Positions 51,870 to 60,954 are shown, numbered from the stretch's first letter. The stretch is DNA of 64,000 nucleotides from CAYREV01 sp964423345 (GCA_964423345.1 CAYREV010000012.1:1-64000); one strand, 5' to 3'. Notes: a model not told the origin generated them from the letters alone. Numbers and translations: made by a program.

Positions 51870-54800
51870 ATGCAATTTTATACAACGGCAATAATAATTT
51901 TAGGTTTTTTATTGGTCTCATGCAGTACCGATTCATCTAAAAGAACATTGTTTCAAAAAATTCCTTCCGAAAAGTCCGGTATTGATTTTAGAAATGACCT
52001 ACAGTATAAAGAGGATTTTAATATCTACAGGTACCGCAACTTTTATAACGGGGGAGGAGTTGCCCTGGGAGATATCAACAACGACGGATTGGTCGATATT
52101 TTCTTTACGAGCAATTTTGAGGATAACAAACTGTACCTTAATCATGGTAATTTTGAATTCGAGGATATAACCGACAAGGCCGGGGTCGGAGGAGATAAAG
52201 CATGGTCTACCGGAGCTGCCTTCGCGGATGTGAATGGAGACGGGCTGCTGGATATTTATGTTTCCAATTCCGGAAATATTGGTGGCAGTGACAGAAGTAA
52301 TGAGCTGTTTATCAATAACGGGGACCTGACGTTCACAGAGCAGGCTGAAGATTACGGAGTGGACGACGAGGGGTTTTCAACGCATGGGACCTTTTTTGAC
52401 TACGACAACGACGGGGACCTGGACCTGTACCTGTTGAATAACTCATTTACGGCTATCGGGCAATTTGACCTTACACAGGATTATCGAAATAAGCGTGATT
52501 CCCTGGGGGGAGACAAGCTTTACCGCAACGACGGAGGGCATTTTATGGATGTCAGCGAGCAGGCCGGCATTTACGGGAGCGCCATCGGCTTCGGGCTGGG
52601 CGCAACGGCGGGAGACTATAACCGTGACGGCTGGATGGACCTGTACATTTCCAACGATTTTTTTGAGCGGGATTACCTCTACCTGAACCGGGGCGACGGG
52701 ACCTTCCGGGAAGTCCTCGAGCAGCGAACCAACAGCATAAGTGCGGCCTCGATGGGAGCCGATGCGGCCGACCTCAACCACGACGGCTATCCCGAAATTT
52801 TTGTCACGGATATGCTCCCTGAACCCGATGCTCGAGTTAAGACCGTTACGACTTTTGATAATTGGGAAAAATACAGACTCCACGTAGAAAACGGTTATCA
52901 CCATCAATTTACCCGCAACACCCTGCAGCTGAACGATGGGGACGGCCACTTCCGGGAGATAGGCCGTTATGCGGGGGTGGAGGCCACCGACTGGAGCTGG
53001 GCGGCCCTGATGGCCGATTTTAACCAGGACGGGCACACCGATATTTTTGTAGCCAACGGTATATACCAGGATTTGACGAATCAGGACTATCTGCAACAGG
53101 CCTCAAGTGACGAAATGGTACGGGCTGTTACCAGAGAGGATAATGTGAATTTTAAAAAATTGATTGACATCATTCCTTCGAATCCGGTACCGAACTATGC
53201 CTTTGAAGGCTCGGCGGGGGTTCGGTTTACCAACCGTGCCGAAGCGTGGGGGCTTGGCGAGCCGAGTTTTTCCAATGGGTCGGCCTTCGGGGATCTGGAC
53301 AATGACGGGGACCTGGATTTGGTGGTAAACAATGTAAATATGGACTCCTTTGTCTATCGCAACCGCACCAACGAACAAGAGGCCCGCCACTGGCTGCAGG
53401 TCCGTCTGCTGGGGCAGTCCCCCAACACCCAGGGGGTCGGGGCCCAGCTGAGCGTATGGGCCGGCGGGCAGCTGTATTGGCGCGAACAGATGCCCCAGCG
53501 GGGCTTCCAGAGCTCGGTGGACCCGCGGCTGCATATAGGGCTGGGGGAAGTTTCCCGGATCGATTCGCTGCAGCTGCGCTGGCCGGACGGAAGCGTGCAG
53601 CGGAGCTACGGGGTGGCGGCCGACCAGCAGCTGACTCTCCGCCAGCAGCAGGCGGGGCAGGGCCCTGCCTGGAAGCCTTCCCGGCAGGCCGAGCCGATAC
53701 TCTCGGAGGTGACCGGCCGGGTGGAGCTGGGATGGAGCCACGAGGAGAATGATTTTGTTGATTTTGACCGCGAGCGGCTGCTGTTCCATATGCGATCTAC
53801 GGAAGGCCCGGGCGGATGCCTTGGCGACGTGAACGGGGACGGAACCGATGAGCTGTACCTGGGGGGTGCCAAAAACCAGCCAGGCAGCCTGTGGCGGCAG
53901 GCGGGTCCGGATCGCTGGCGTCGGATGCCGGCCCCCGCAGTTGCCGGGGACAGCCTGGCCGAGGATACCGGCTGCGTATTTTTTGATGCCGATGGGGACG
54001 GCGACCGGGATCTGTATGTAGCCAGCGGAGGCAATGACTTTAGTTCGAGCTCCAGCGGCTTGCTGGATCGGTTGTATCTGAACGAGGAGGGGCAGTGGAT
54101 CCGCTCGAGTGGGCTGGGGGGAGTGACCCGGTTTGCCCCTACCGGGGCGGTGGCCCCGGCCGACTGGGACGGGGATGGGGACATGGACTTGTTTATCGGC
54201 GAGCGGCTGCGCCCGTTTGCCTACGGCTATCCGGTAGACGGACGCCTGCTGGCCAATGACGGGCAGGGCCAATTCCGGGATGTGACCGACCAGTGGGCCC
54301 CGGGGCTGAAGGATGCGGGACTGCTGCGGGCCGGCCGGTGGACGGATATAGACGGGGATGGCGACCAGGACCTGATAATAGGCGGAGAATGGATGCCGAT
54401 CCGGGTGTTTGCCAACCAGCTGGCCCAGAGCGGGGAGCCCCGCCTGGAGGAGATAACCGCCGAGGCGGGCCTGGAGGGGACCGACGGGTGGTGGAACGAG
54501 ATCCTGGTGGCTGACCTGGATGCCGATGGCGACCAAGACCTGATAGGATTAAATCATGGGCTGAATTCCCGTTTCCATGCCAGCCGGGAGCACCCGGCGA
54601 GCCTGTGGGTGGGTGATTTTGACGACAACGGCAGCATTGAGCAGCTGGTGACGGTCTGGAACGGGGAGGATTCCTACCCTATGGCGCTGCTGCATAACCT
54701 GGTCGAGCAGATGCCGGAGCTGAAGAAAAAATACCCGAAATATGCCGACTACCGCGAACAGACCATCACGGATATCTTCACCCCCGAGCAGCTGGAGCGG

Positions 54801-55184
54801 GGCTTGCATCTGCGGGCCTATAGGCTGGCCAGCATGGTATTTTGGAACGATGGTGAAGGCCATTTTACCGCCCGGGAGCTTCCCCGGGCGGCCCAGCTCA
54901 GCCCGATGTATGCCGGGCTGGTCACCCAGCTGGACGGGGAGGGTCCCCCGGAAGTGCTGTTGGGAGGAAACCTGTGGGAGGTCAAGCCCGAGGTGGGCCG
55001 CTATGATGCCTCCCGCGGGGTGAGCCTGCAGCTGAACGGCGATCGCTACCGATCCCTGCAGACCCGGCGAAGCGGCTTCCGTGTGGAGGGGCAGGTGCGC
55101 GGGATCTATCGGGTGACGACGGACGGCGGCGACCGCCTGCTGGTGATCCGTAACGACGACACCCCCGTATGGTTCGGCTGGTAG
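51870..55184 (+). CDS. Large FG-GAP/VCBS lipoprotein with ASPIC/UnbV domain (paralogue C)
   Basis: An 1104-residue lipoprotein (signal MQFYTTAIIILGFLLVSC, Cys18) with the same layout as the 47701 product: first propeller, ASPIC/UnbV at about 507-592, second propeller. Its first 215 codons are distinct (for example VSNSGNIGGSDRSNELF against VTKAGTPGGENRHNELF), though parts are 85-92 percent alike; the remaining 889 codons differ from paralogue B only in the third-last to second-last position (VWFGW against VWFDW). Lies 22 bp after the small lipoprotein gene and ends 64 bp before the convergent MFS gene. Role unknown; two near-identical propellers behind different N-termini suggest different partners or substrates. 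Confidence 0.87.
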   Translation: MQFYTTAIIILGFLLVSCSTDSSKRTLFQKIPSEKSGIDFRNDLQYKEDFNIYRYRNFYNGGGVALGDINNDGLVDIFFTSNFEDNKLYLNHGNFEFEDITDKAGVGGDKAWSTGAAFADVNGDGLLDIYVSNSGNIGGSDRSNELFINNGDLTFTEQAEDYGVDDEGFSTHGTFFDYDNDGDLDLYLLNNSFTAIGQFDLTQDYRNKRDSLGGDKLYRNDGGHFMDVSEQAGIYGSAIGFGLGATAGDYNRDGWMDLYISNDFFERDYLYLNRGDGTFREVLEQRTNSISAASMGADAADLNHDGYPEIFVTDMLPEPDARVKTVTTFDNWEKYRLHVENGYHHQFTRNTLQLNDGDGHFREIGRYAGVEATDWSWAALMADFNQDGHTDIFVANGIYQDLTNQDYLQQASSDEMVRAVTREDNVNFKKLIDIIPSNPVPNYAFEGSAGVRFTNRAEAWGLGEPSFSNGSAFGDLDNDGDLDLVVNNVNMDSFVYRNRTNEQEARHWLQVRLLGQSPNTQGVGAQLSVWAGGQLYWREQMPQRGFQSSVDPRLHIGLGEVSRIDSLQLRWPDGSVQRSYGVAADQQLTLRQQQAGQGPAWKPSRQAEPILSEVTGRVELGWSHEENDFVDFDRERLLFHMRSTEGPGGCLGDVNGDGTDELYLGGAKNQPGSLWRQAGPDRWRRMPAPAVAGDSLAEDTGCVFFDADGDGDRDLYVASGGNDFSSSSSGLLDRLYLNEEGQWIRSSGLGGVTRFAPTGAVAPADWDGDGDMDLFIGERLRPFAYGYPVDGRLLANDGQGQFRDVTDQWAPGLKDAGLLRAGRWTDIDGDGDQDLIIGGEWMPIRVFANQLAQSGEPRLEEITAEAGLEGTDGWWNEILVADLDADGDQDLIGLNHGLNSRFHASREHPASLWVGDFDDNGSIEQLVTVWNGEDSYPMALLHNLVEQMPELKKKYPKYADYREQTITDIFTPEQLERGLHLRAYRLASMVFWNDGEGHFTARELPRAAQLSPMYAGLVTQLDGEGPPEVLLGGNLWEVKPEVGRYDASRGVSLQLNGDRYRSLQTRRSGFRVEGQVRGIYRVTTDGGDRLLVIRNDDTPVWFGW
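52515..55174 (+). repeat. 2.66-kb direct repeat, copy 2
   Basis: Second copy of the segment at 48334-50993, at an offset of exactly 4181 bp without visible insertions or deletions. Differences start at 55175 and 55177, inside the last codons, and homology then continues through the stop codon to 55189. Confidence 0.92.
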
Positions 55185-55209
55185 AGGGAAGTGTTGAAAT
55201 TCTAAAATA

Positions 55210-55235
55210 TGCTGCCCGCTATAAGGCAGGCAGCA
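55210..55235. terminator. Hairpin between the convergent VCBS and MFS genes
   Basis: TGCTGCC (55210-55216) and GGCAGCA (55229-55235) form a 7-bp stem with a 12-nt loop; an alternative CTGCC/GGCAG pairing exists inside. No strong T run follows on either strand, so termination efficiency is uncertain. Confidence 0.5.
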
Positions 55236-55248
55236 TTAGAGTAGCCGG

Positions 55249-56508
55249 TCAGACTTTAAAATCACTGGCGTCAGCCTCTTCCTTGTCTTCGATGACCTTG
55301 TCGTCAAACAGAAGTACAAAGGCCAACAGTACGACACCGGCAAAAATAGCGGGGACCCACCAGAAATCATGCCACTGGGCCATGGTAAGCTGTTCTGCAG
55401 TGCCCAGGAAACTGTTGAATAACTCGCCGGCAAGCTGCGCACCTATAAGCATGCCTACCCCATAGGTGATCAATACAATCAGGCCCTGGGCCTGCCCCCG
55501 TATATCCTTGCTTGATTTCTTATCCACATAAATCTGCCCGGTAACAAAGAAAAAGTCGTAACAGATACCGTGCAGGGCTATACCTCCTATAATCATCCAT
55601 GTGACCTCATCAGGGGCTCCCATGGCAAAGAGGGCGTAGCGGGCAACCCATGCAGACATGCCGGCTGCCAACATCCATTTGACCCCCAGCCTGATGAAGA
55701 AAAACGGCATGAGCAGCATAAAAATTACTTCGGACATCTGTCCGATGGATTGGGTGGCGGCAATATTCTGGAAACCGGTATTATCCAGGAATATCTGCGT
55801 AAAGTTGTAGTAGGCTGCCAGAGGTATGGATATAAGAAGCGAGCTGGCCAGGAATACATAAAAAGATCGGCTTCCCAGTTTCTTCATAGCATCGACGCCG
55901 ATGATACTTCGGATGGATACCTTTTCTCCACGGGCGGGAGGCGGCGTGTGCGGCAGTGAGAAGCTGAAAAGGCCCAGCAAGAGGCTGGCTCCCGCAGTCA
56001 GGTAGAGGGGCAGGGCAGTTTGTTCAGGTTTCAGTCCCTCAGATACAAAATTAACCAGCACGAAGCTTACGACCAGGCCCGCGACGATCCAGCCGATAGT
56101 ACCGAATACGCGGATAATGGGAAATTGCTTCTCCTGGTCCTCCATATTGTGAAATGAGATGGTGTTGGCCAGGCTTATTGTGGGCATATAGCAAAGGTTA
56201 TAGGCCAGCAGAACCAGGATAAACACCAGCGGGGATCCCGTAAACTGCGGAGTCAGGGCCATGAATACCGCCCCCAGGATGTGCAGGGTACCCAGGACCT
56301 TTTCCGTGGCAAAATACCGGTCGGCAATGAGTCCCACGAAAAACGGGGCCGCAATGGCAGCTATGGGGTTAACCGTGAATGGCCAGTGGGTAAGATCTTC
56401 CATACCGTTGGCCGACATAAATACCGCTACTGTGGTATACCATGCGCCCCAGATGAAAAACTCCAGAAACATCATGGTGCTGAGTTTGACCTGAACTAGT
56501 TTATTCAT
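55249..56508 (-). CDS. MFS transporter, nucleoside:H+ symporter (NupG-like) family
   Basis: A 419-residue inner membrane protein with 12 predicted helices. It starts VQVKLSTMMFLEFFIWGAWYT, the hallmark of NupG/XapB-like nucleoside permeases, and continues with APFFVGLIADRYFATEKVL, SLANTISFHNM, PIIRVFGTIGWIVAG and GICYDFFFVTGQIYVDKK. In Bacteroidota, members of this family are often found beside sugar or keto-sugar genes, so a monosaccharide or keto-sugar may be the true cargo. It is divergent from the 3-keto-glycoside-type cluster (255 bp between starts, with the palindrome TTAAAA-G-TTTTAA at 56679-56691) and may share its control. Confidence 0.85.
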   Translation of the reverse strand: MNKLVQVKLSTMMFLEFFIWGAWYTTVAVFMSANGMEDLTHWPFTVNPIAAIAAPFFVGLIADRYFATEKVLGTLHILGAVFMALTPQFTGSPLVFILVLLAYNLCYMPTISLANTISFHNMEDQEKQFPIIRVFGTIGWIVAGLVVSFVLVNFVSEGLKPEQTALPLYLTAGASLLLGLFSFSLPHTPPPARGEKVSIRSIIGVDAMKKLGSRSFYVFLASSLLISIPLAAYYNFTQIFLDNTGFQNIAATQSIGQMSEVIFMLLMPFFFIRLGVKWMLAAGMSAWVARYALFAMGAPDEVTWMIIGGIALHGICYDFFFVTGQIYVDKKSSKDIRGQAQGLIVLITYGVGMLIGAQLAGELFNSFLGTAEQLTMAQWHDFWWVPAIFAGVVLLAFVLLFDDKVIEDKEEADASDFKV

Positions 56509-56678
56509 ATCTGTATCCCCTTTTAGTTAATGCCAAGTTCCATTTTACATCTTCAATGTATGAAGCAAAAAGTTGCATTAATGTTATAAAAAAAGTAGAC
56601 ATAGGAAAGTAAAATGGCGTACTTGTTTTAGGGCGTAATTCCCTTTTGAAAAATTGGTTAGGTAAACCGCCATGATTG

Positions 56679-56691
56679 TTAAAAGTTTTAA
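56679..56691. promoter_or_regulatory. Palindrome between divergent MFS and isomerase genes
   Basis: TTAAAA-G-TTTTAA, 13 bp, placed between the two divergent starts. An 11-bp direct repeat CTTGTTTTAGG also occurs twice in this gap (near 56622 and 56693). Operator function is a guess from position. Confidence 0.3.
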
Positions 56692-56763
56692 GCTTGTTTT
56701 AGGTGAGGGAATTATCGTTTATAATAGTACAGAACCCGGAAACAGAAACTTAATGTATTTAAG

Positions 56764-57705
56764 ATGGGCAACAGCAGAAGGGACTTTTTAAAATCAATAA
56801 CGTATCTATCCGTTGGCGCAGCCATGGTGCCGGGAGTTGCAAAATCTTTTGGCGGATACAGAAAAGAAGGCGATCTGTTCTTTGATATATCGCTTGCAGA
56901 ATGGAGCTTGAATAAAAGTATATTCAACGGTAAAATATCCCACCTTGATTTTCCCGTAAAAGCCAGAAAGGAGTTTGATATCGGAGCCGTGGAATATGTC
57001 AACCAGTTCTTCAAGGACAAGGCCGGGGATAAGAAGTACCTGGACGAGATGAAAAAGCGCTGCGACGACCATGGAGTTAAGCAGCTGCTAATCATGGTGG
57101 ATGGCGAAGGCGACCTGGCCACCCCCGATAAGAAAGAGCGGACAACAGCTCTAGAAAACCACTTTAAATGGGTGGAGGCCGCCCGCTACCTGGGTTGCCA
57201 CTCCATCCGCGTCAACCTCTATGGAAAGGGTAGCCCGGAGGATATGAAATCGGCTTCTATAGATAGCCTCGCCCGCCTTTCGGAATTTTCGGCCGATCAT
57301 GATATTAATATACTTGTTGAAAACCACGGGGGGCAGTCGTCCGATGCCTCCTGGCTGTCAGGCATTATGAGGCAGGTGGACAGGAACAACTGCGGCACCC
57401 TGCCCGACTTCGGGAATTTTTGTCTGAAGAGTGAGGGGGATGTTTGCATCAAGCGTTACGACCGCTACAAGGGAGTACGGGAGATGATGCCATATGCCGG
57501 GGGCGTCAGCGCCAAAAGCTACGCATTTGATGATAATGGCGATGAAACGACAATTGATTTCAGGAAAATGCTAAATATCGTTAAAGAGGCGGGATTCAGA
57601 GGACATATCGGTATTGAGTATGAAGGGTCGGAACTGAGTGAAGAGGAGGGGATCCTGGCAACCAAAGAGCTGTTGCTGAATATCGGTAAAGAATTGAGAA
57701 GTTAG
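56764..57705 (+). CDS. Exported TIM-barrel sugar isomerase/epimerase-like protein (Tat signal)
   Basis: A 313-residue protein with a twin-arginine signal (SRRDFLKSITYLSVGAAMVP) and an AP-endonuclease-2/xylose-isomerase barrel: FDISLAEWSLNKS, FDIGAVEYVNQFF, CHSIRVNLYG, ILVENHGGQSSD (Glu ligand), LPDFGNF (Asp), and HIGIEYEGSELSEEEGI (final Glu). Periplasmic proteins of this kind accompany DUF1080 and oxidoreductase genes in Bacteroidota loci for 3-keto-glycosides, where one acts as a lyase or hydratase on the keto sugar. Export through Tat implies a metal or cofactor is inserted before transport. Starts a plus-strand operon with the GMC gene 3 bp behind. Confidence 0.83.
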   Translation: MGNSRRDFLKSITYLSVGAAMVPGVAKSFGGYRKEGDLFFDISLAEWSLNKSIFNGKISHLDFPVKARKEFDIGAVEYVNQFFKDKAGDKKYLDEMKKRCDDHGVKQLLIMVDGEGDLATPDKKERTTALENHFKWVEAARYLGCHSIRVNLYGKGSPEDMKSASIDSLARLSEFSADHDINILVENHGGQSSDASWLSGIMRQVDRNNCGTLPDFGNFCLKSEGDVCIKRYDRYKGVREMMPYAGGVSAKSYAFDDNGDETTIDFRKMLNIVKEAGFRGHIGIEYEGSELSEEEGILATKELLLNIGKELRS

Positions 57706-57708
57706 ATT

Positions 57709-59421
57709 ATGGAGATTAAAAAAAGTGCAAAGGAGTATGATGTCTGTATCGTCGGGTCGGGAGCCGGCGGTGGCATGGCGGCCCACGAGCTCAGCAGGGC
57801 AGGAGCCGATGTGGTGATGCTGGAAGCGGGCGGATGGTTTGACTCTGAAGATTTTGCCATGTTTACCTGGCCTTACGAGTCGCCCCGTCGCGGGGCGAGT
57901 ACCCGCGAACAGCCTTTTGGCGAATTTGATGCCTGTTTTGGCGGCTGGGATATTGAAGGGGAACCCTATACCACCACCGATGACACCGATTTCAGTTGGT
58001 TCAGGGGGCGTATGCTGGGGGGGCGTACCAATCACTGGGGACGCATATCCCTGCGGTTCGGCCCCGACGATTTCAGGGTAAAGAGCATTGACGGCATGGG
58101 CGACGACTGGCCGATAGGGTATGAGGACATCAAACCCTATTACGACCGGATTGACAAGTTGATAGGGGTTTTTGGCACCAATGAAGGTATTGCCAACGAA
58201 CCGGGAGGCATTTACCTGCCGCCGCCCGAACCCCGGTGCTATGAGCTGTTGATCAAGGATGCCTGCGACGGTATGGGCATTCCCGTCATTCCCTCCAGGC
58301 TGTCGATCATAACCAAGCCCCACAACGGGCGGGCGGCCTGCCACTATTGTGGGCAGTGTAACAGGAGCTGCGGCACCCACTCCAACTTCTCTACCCCGTC
58401 GGTACTGTTGCCACCGGCACTGGAAACAGGTAACCTGGAAATTATCAATCAGGCGATGGTCAGGGAGGTGACCTACCGGGACGGCAAGGCAACCGGCGTT
58501 TCCTACGTCAACAAGAAAGACCGAAAGGAGTATAAGATACGCGCCAGAGTGGTGGTCCTGGCTGCCAGTGCCTGTGAGTCGGCCCGCCTGCTGCTGAATT
58601 CCAAATCGCCCGATTTCCCCGACGGACTTGCCAATTCCAGCGGGATGGTGGGCAAATACCTGATGGATACCACAGGGACCTCGGTAGCCGGCCTTATTCC
58701 CGACCTGATGGACATGCCCGCACATAATGAGGACGGCGTAGGGGGCATGCACCTCTACATTCCCTGGTGGGAGGACAACAGCAAACTGGATTTTGCCCGG
58801 GGATATCATGTGGAGATGTGGGGCGGACGCGGTATGCCCAGCTACGGGTTTATGGGGGGGATTCAGAACTATAACAACATGTTCCGGGAGGGGCCCAAGC
58901 GAAGCGGGGGCTATGGAAAAGAGCTCAAGGAGGATTACCGCAAATATTACGGCTCCATAATAGGCCTATCCGGTAGAGGGGAAAGCATAGGGTATGAAGA
59001 CAATTACTGCGAAATAGATCCCGACATGGTGGATGAATGGGGCATTCCCGTGCTGCGCTTCAACTACCGATGGAGCGACCAGGAGTATAGCCAGGTTAAA
59101 CACATGCAGCAGACCTTTCGGTCGATCATTGATGAGATGGGGGGCAAGGCCCTGTGGGATATGCCAGGAAGGGAAGATGGTTACGGAATATCAACACCCG
59201 GCCAAATCATTCACGAGGTGGGCACCACGCGCATGGGCGACGATCCGGAGACTTCGGTTTTGAATAAATACTGCCAGGCCCATGATGTGGATAACCTGTT
59301 TGTGCTGGATGGGGGATCTTTTGTATCACAGCCTCATAAAAATACGACATGGACCATCCTGGCACTATCCATGCGTGGATCGGAATATATTACGGACCAG
59401 ATGAATAAAGGAAACTTGTAA
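57709..59421 (+). CDS. GMC-family FAD oxidoreductase, glucoside 3-dehydrogenase-like large subunit
   Basis: A 570-residue flavoprotein. The FAD-binding start is YDVCIVGSGAGGGMAAHELS; GMC features follow (GRTNHWGRISLRFGPDDFR, WPIGYEDIKPYYDRID, VVLAASACESARLLLNS, ANSSGMVGKYLMD) and the active-site end IIHEVGTTRMGDDPETSV ... LFVLDGGSF. A cysteine cluster CHYCGQCNRSC (about 210-220) resembles the Fe-S ligating region of FAD glucose dehydrogenase alpha subunits. Caulobacter LacA and Agrobacterium-type glucoside 3-dehydrogenases are of this type. It has no signal; it would be carried out by the Tat-type small subunit encoded 158 bp downstream. Electron acceptor (a cytochrome c in known systems) is not in the window. 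Confidence 0.85.
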   Translation: MEIKKSAKEYDVCIVGSGAGGGMAAHELSRAGADVVMLEAGGWFDSEDFAMFTWPYESPRRGASTREQPFGEFDACFGGWDIEGEPYTTTDDTDFSWFRGRMLGGRTNHWGRISLRFGPDDFRVKSIDGMGDDWPIGYEDIKPYYDRIDKLIGVFGTNEGIANEPGGIYLPPPEPRCYELLIKDACDGMGIPVIPSRLSIITKPHNGRAACHYCGQCNRSCGTHSNFSTPSVLLPPALETGNLEIINQAMVREVTYRDGKATGVSYVNKKDRKEYKIRARVVVLAASACESARLLLNSKSPDFPDGLANSSGMVGKYLMDTTGTSVAGLIPDLMDMPAHNEDGVGGMHLYIPWWEDNSKLDFARGYHVEMWGGRGMPSYGFMGGIQNYNNMFREGPKRSGGYGKELKEDYRKYYGSIIGLSGRGESIGYEDNYCEIDPDMVDEWGIPVLRFNYRWSDQEYSQVKHMQQTFRSIIDEMGGKALWDMPGREDGYGISTPGQIIHEVGTTRMGDDPETSVLNKYCQAHDVDNLFVLDGGSFVSQPHKNTTWTILALSMRGSEYITDQMNKGNL

Positions 59422-59579
59422 AATAGTACTGAATGAAGATGAGTGAGTATTCAGATCTCAGACACGTTTTAATGCGAACACCTACTACACAAGAATTGCT
59501 AGGTGCATGATGCTACCATTGATTATAATACTTTTGTATCACTACTTGCCACTTGCTACTTATCATTTACTACTAAACC
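59422..59579. repeat. Gap with ACTACT/ACTTAT-type simple repeats before the small-subunit gene
   Basis: No gene. From about 59538 to 59577 the sequence is built from variants of CACTACTT, GCTACTTAT and TTTACTACT up to the ATG at 59580. The mirrored gap ahead of the second small-subunit gene (62609-62655) has the same words in the same orientation relative to its start codon. Confidence 0.6.
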
Positions 59580-60185
59580 ATGGATAGAAGAGAAGCCCTG
59601 AAAACCTTATCCCTGGGGACCCTGGCAGCCAGTTTTATGCTTACCGGTTGCGAGACGCCCCCTTACCGGGATGCCGCCGACAAGTTCTGGAAGCATGTAA
59701 CGGAAGAGGACCTGGAAAAATGGGAGAGACAGTTTTTTACGGATCATGAATTCGAGACGGTCAGGCAGTTGGCAAATATAATCATACCGGCCGATGAGCG
59801 GTCGGGCAACGCCGAAGAGGCGGGCGTACCCGAATTCATAGATTTTATGATGCTTGACAGGCCGTCTATGCAGACGCCCATACGTGGCGGACTTAAATGG
59901 TTGGATAATAAATGTTTACAACGATTTAATAAAAATTTTATAGACGCTTCTGAAGAGGAGAAAACGTCGATGCTGGATGATATTGCCTATCCTGAAACGG
60001 CACCTGCGGAGATGCAGGCGGGAGTCTCGTTCTTTAATCGTTTCAGGGATCTGGTCGCATCGGGTTTCTGGTCCAGCAAAATAGGTATTGAGGATATAGG
60101 ATATATCGGGAATCGTCCCACCGTTTGGAAGGGATGTTCCCATGAGGCCCTGGAACACTTGGGCCTGTCAGACCATACATCCTGA
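59580..60185 (+). CDS. Gluconate 2-dehydrogenase subunit 3-like protein, Tat lipoprotein
   Basis: A 201-residue small subunit with an RR-containing signal (MDRREALKTLSLGTLAASFMLTGC) whose lipobox LTGC suggests a Tat-exported lipoprotein. The body has the subunit-3 pattern: FFTDHEFETVRQLANIIIPAD, GVPEFIDFMMLD and FFNRFRDLVASGFWSSKIG, GNRPTVWKGC. In FAD glucose and glucoside 3-dehydrogenases this subunit (gamma, LacC) binds the GMC subunit and carries it through the Tat pore. Its GMC partner is the gene upstream. A paralogue is encoded at 62024-62608. Confidence 0.85.
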   Translation: MDRREALKTLSLGTLAASFMLTGCETPPYRDAADKFWKHVTEEDLEKWERQFFTDHEFETVRQLANIIIPADERSGNAEEAGVPEFIDFMMLDRPSMQTPIRGGLKWLDNKCLQRFNKNFIDASEEEKTSMLDDIAYPETAPAEMQAGVSFFNRFRDLVASGFWSSKIGIEDIGYIGNRPTVWKGCSHEALEHLGLSDHTS

Positions 60186-60234
60186 CGAAATAACATTTCA
60201 CTACAGATGCAACTTTTAAGATTAACATTATACT

Positions 60235-60951
60235 ATGAAACTTATCAAGGCTTTACTTTTACCCGTACTAATCGTTTTAACGGGCAACAGTATGTGTGAC
60301 GCACAAAACACACTAACCGAAAAGGAGAAAGAGGAGGGGTGGACGCTTTTGTTTGACGGCAAATCGACCGACGGATGGCGAAGCTATAACGGCGACTCTT
60401 TTCCGGAGAAAGGATGGGAGATCAAGGATGGCACCATCACCCATTTAGCAGATAAAGGAGGAGGGGATATCATAACTACGGAGCAATACGGTGATTTCAT
60501 CCTTAAACTGGAATGGAAGGTTCAGAAAGCCGGTAACAGCGGAATTTTCTACCGGGGTATTGAACAGCCCTCACAACCTATTCACTGGTCGGCACCGGAG
60601 ATGCAGGTGTTAGACAATGAACATCACCCGGATGCGAAGGCGGGGACCGATGGCAATCACCAGGCGGGGTCCCTCTATGATCTTATTCCTGCAAAGCCCC
60701 AGAATGCCAAACCTTACGGGCAGTGGAACAGTGTCAAGATCGTTGCGAAGGGTGCCCACATAGAACATTGGCAGAATGGCGAAAAAATAGTGGAGTACAC
60801 CTTTTGGTCGCCCGAATGGTATGAAATGATCCGTAACAGCAAATTCAAGTGCCATCCGGAATTCGGTGATGCCCATAAAGGCCATATCGGACTGCAGGAT
60901 CATGGTGATACCGTGCATTTTCGCAATATCAAGATACGCGAACTGCATTGA
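60235..60951 (+). CDS. DUF1080 protein, 3-keto-disaccharide hydrolase-like
   Basis: A 238-residue secreted protein (signal MKLIKALLLPVLIVLTGNSMCDAQ). DUF1080 jelly-roll features: GWTLLFDGKSTDGWRSYNG, WEIKDGTITHLADKGGGDII, FILKLEWKVQKAGNSGIFYR, WSAPEMQVLDNEHHPDAK and GHIGLQDHGDTVHFRNIKIR. Characterised members cleave 3-keto-glycosides (3-keto-disaccharide hydrolases or lyases). It fits directly after the oxidising GMC/small-subunit pair: oxidation at C3 followed by loss of the aglycone. Convergent with the gene at 61082. Confidence 0.9.
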   Translation: MKLIKALLLPVLIVLTGNSMCDAQNTLTEKEKEEGWTLLFDGKSTDGWRSYNGDSFPEKGWEIKDGTITHLADKGGGDIITTEQYGDFILKLEWKVQKAGNSGIFYRGIEQPSQPIHWSAPEMQVLDNEHHPDAKAGTDGNHQAGSLYDLIPAKPQNAKPYGQWNSVKIVAKGAHIEHWQNGEKIVEYTFWSPEWYEMIRNSKFKCHPEFGDAHKGHIGLQDHGDTVHFRNIKIRELH

Positions 60952-60954
60952 TCA

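Noticed and set aside
48334..55174. Duplication read as a composite transposon
   Set aside because: The repeats are gene bodies with no transposase, terminal inverted repeats or target-site duplication at their ends.
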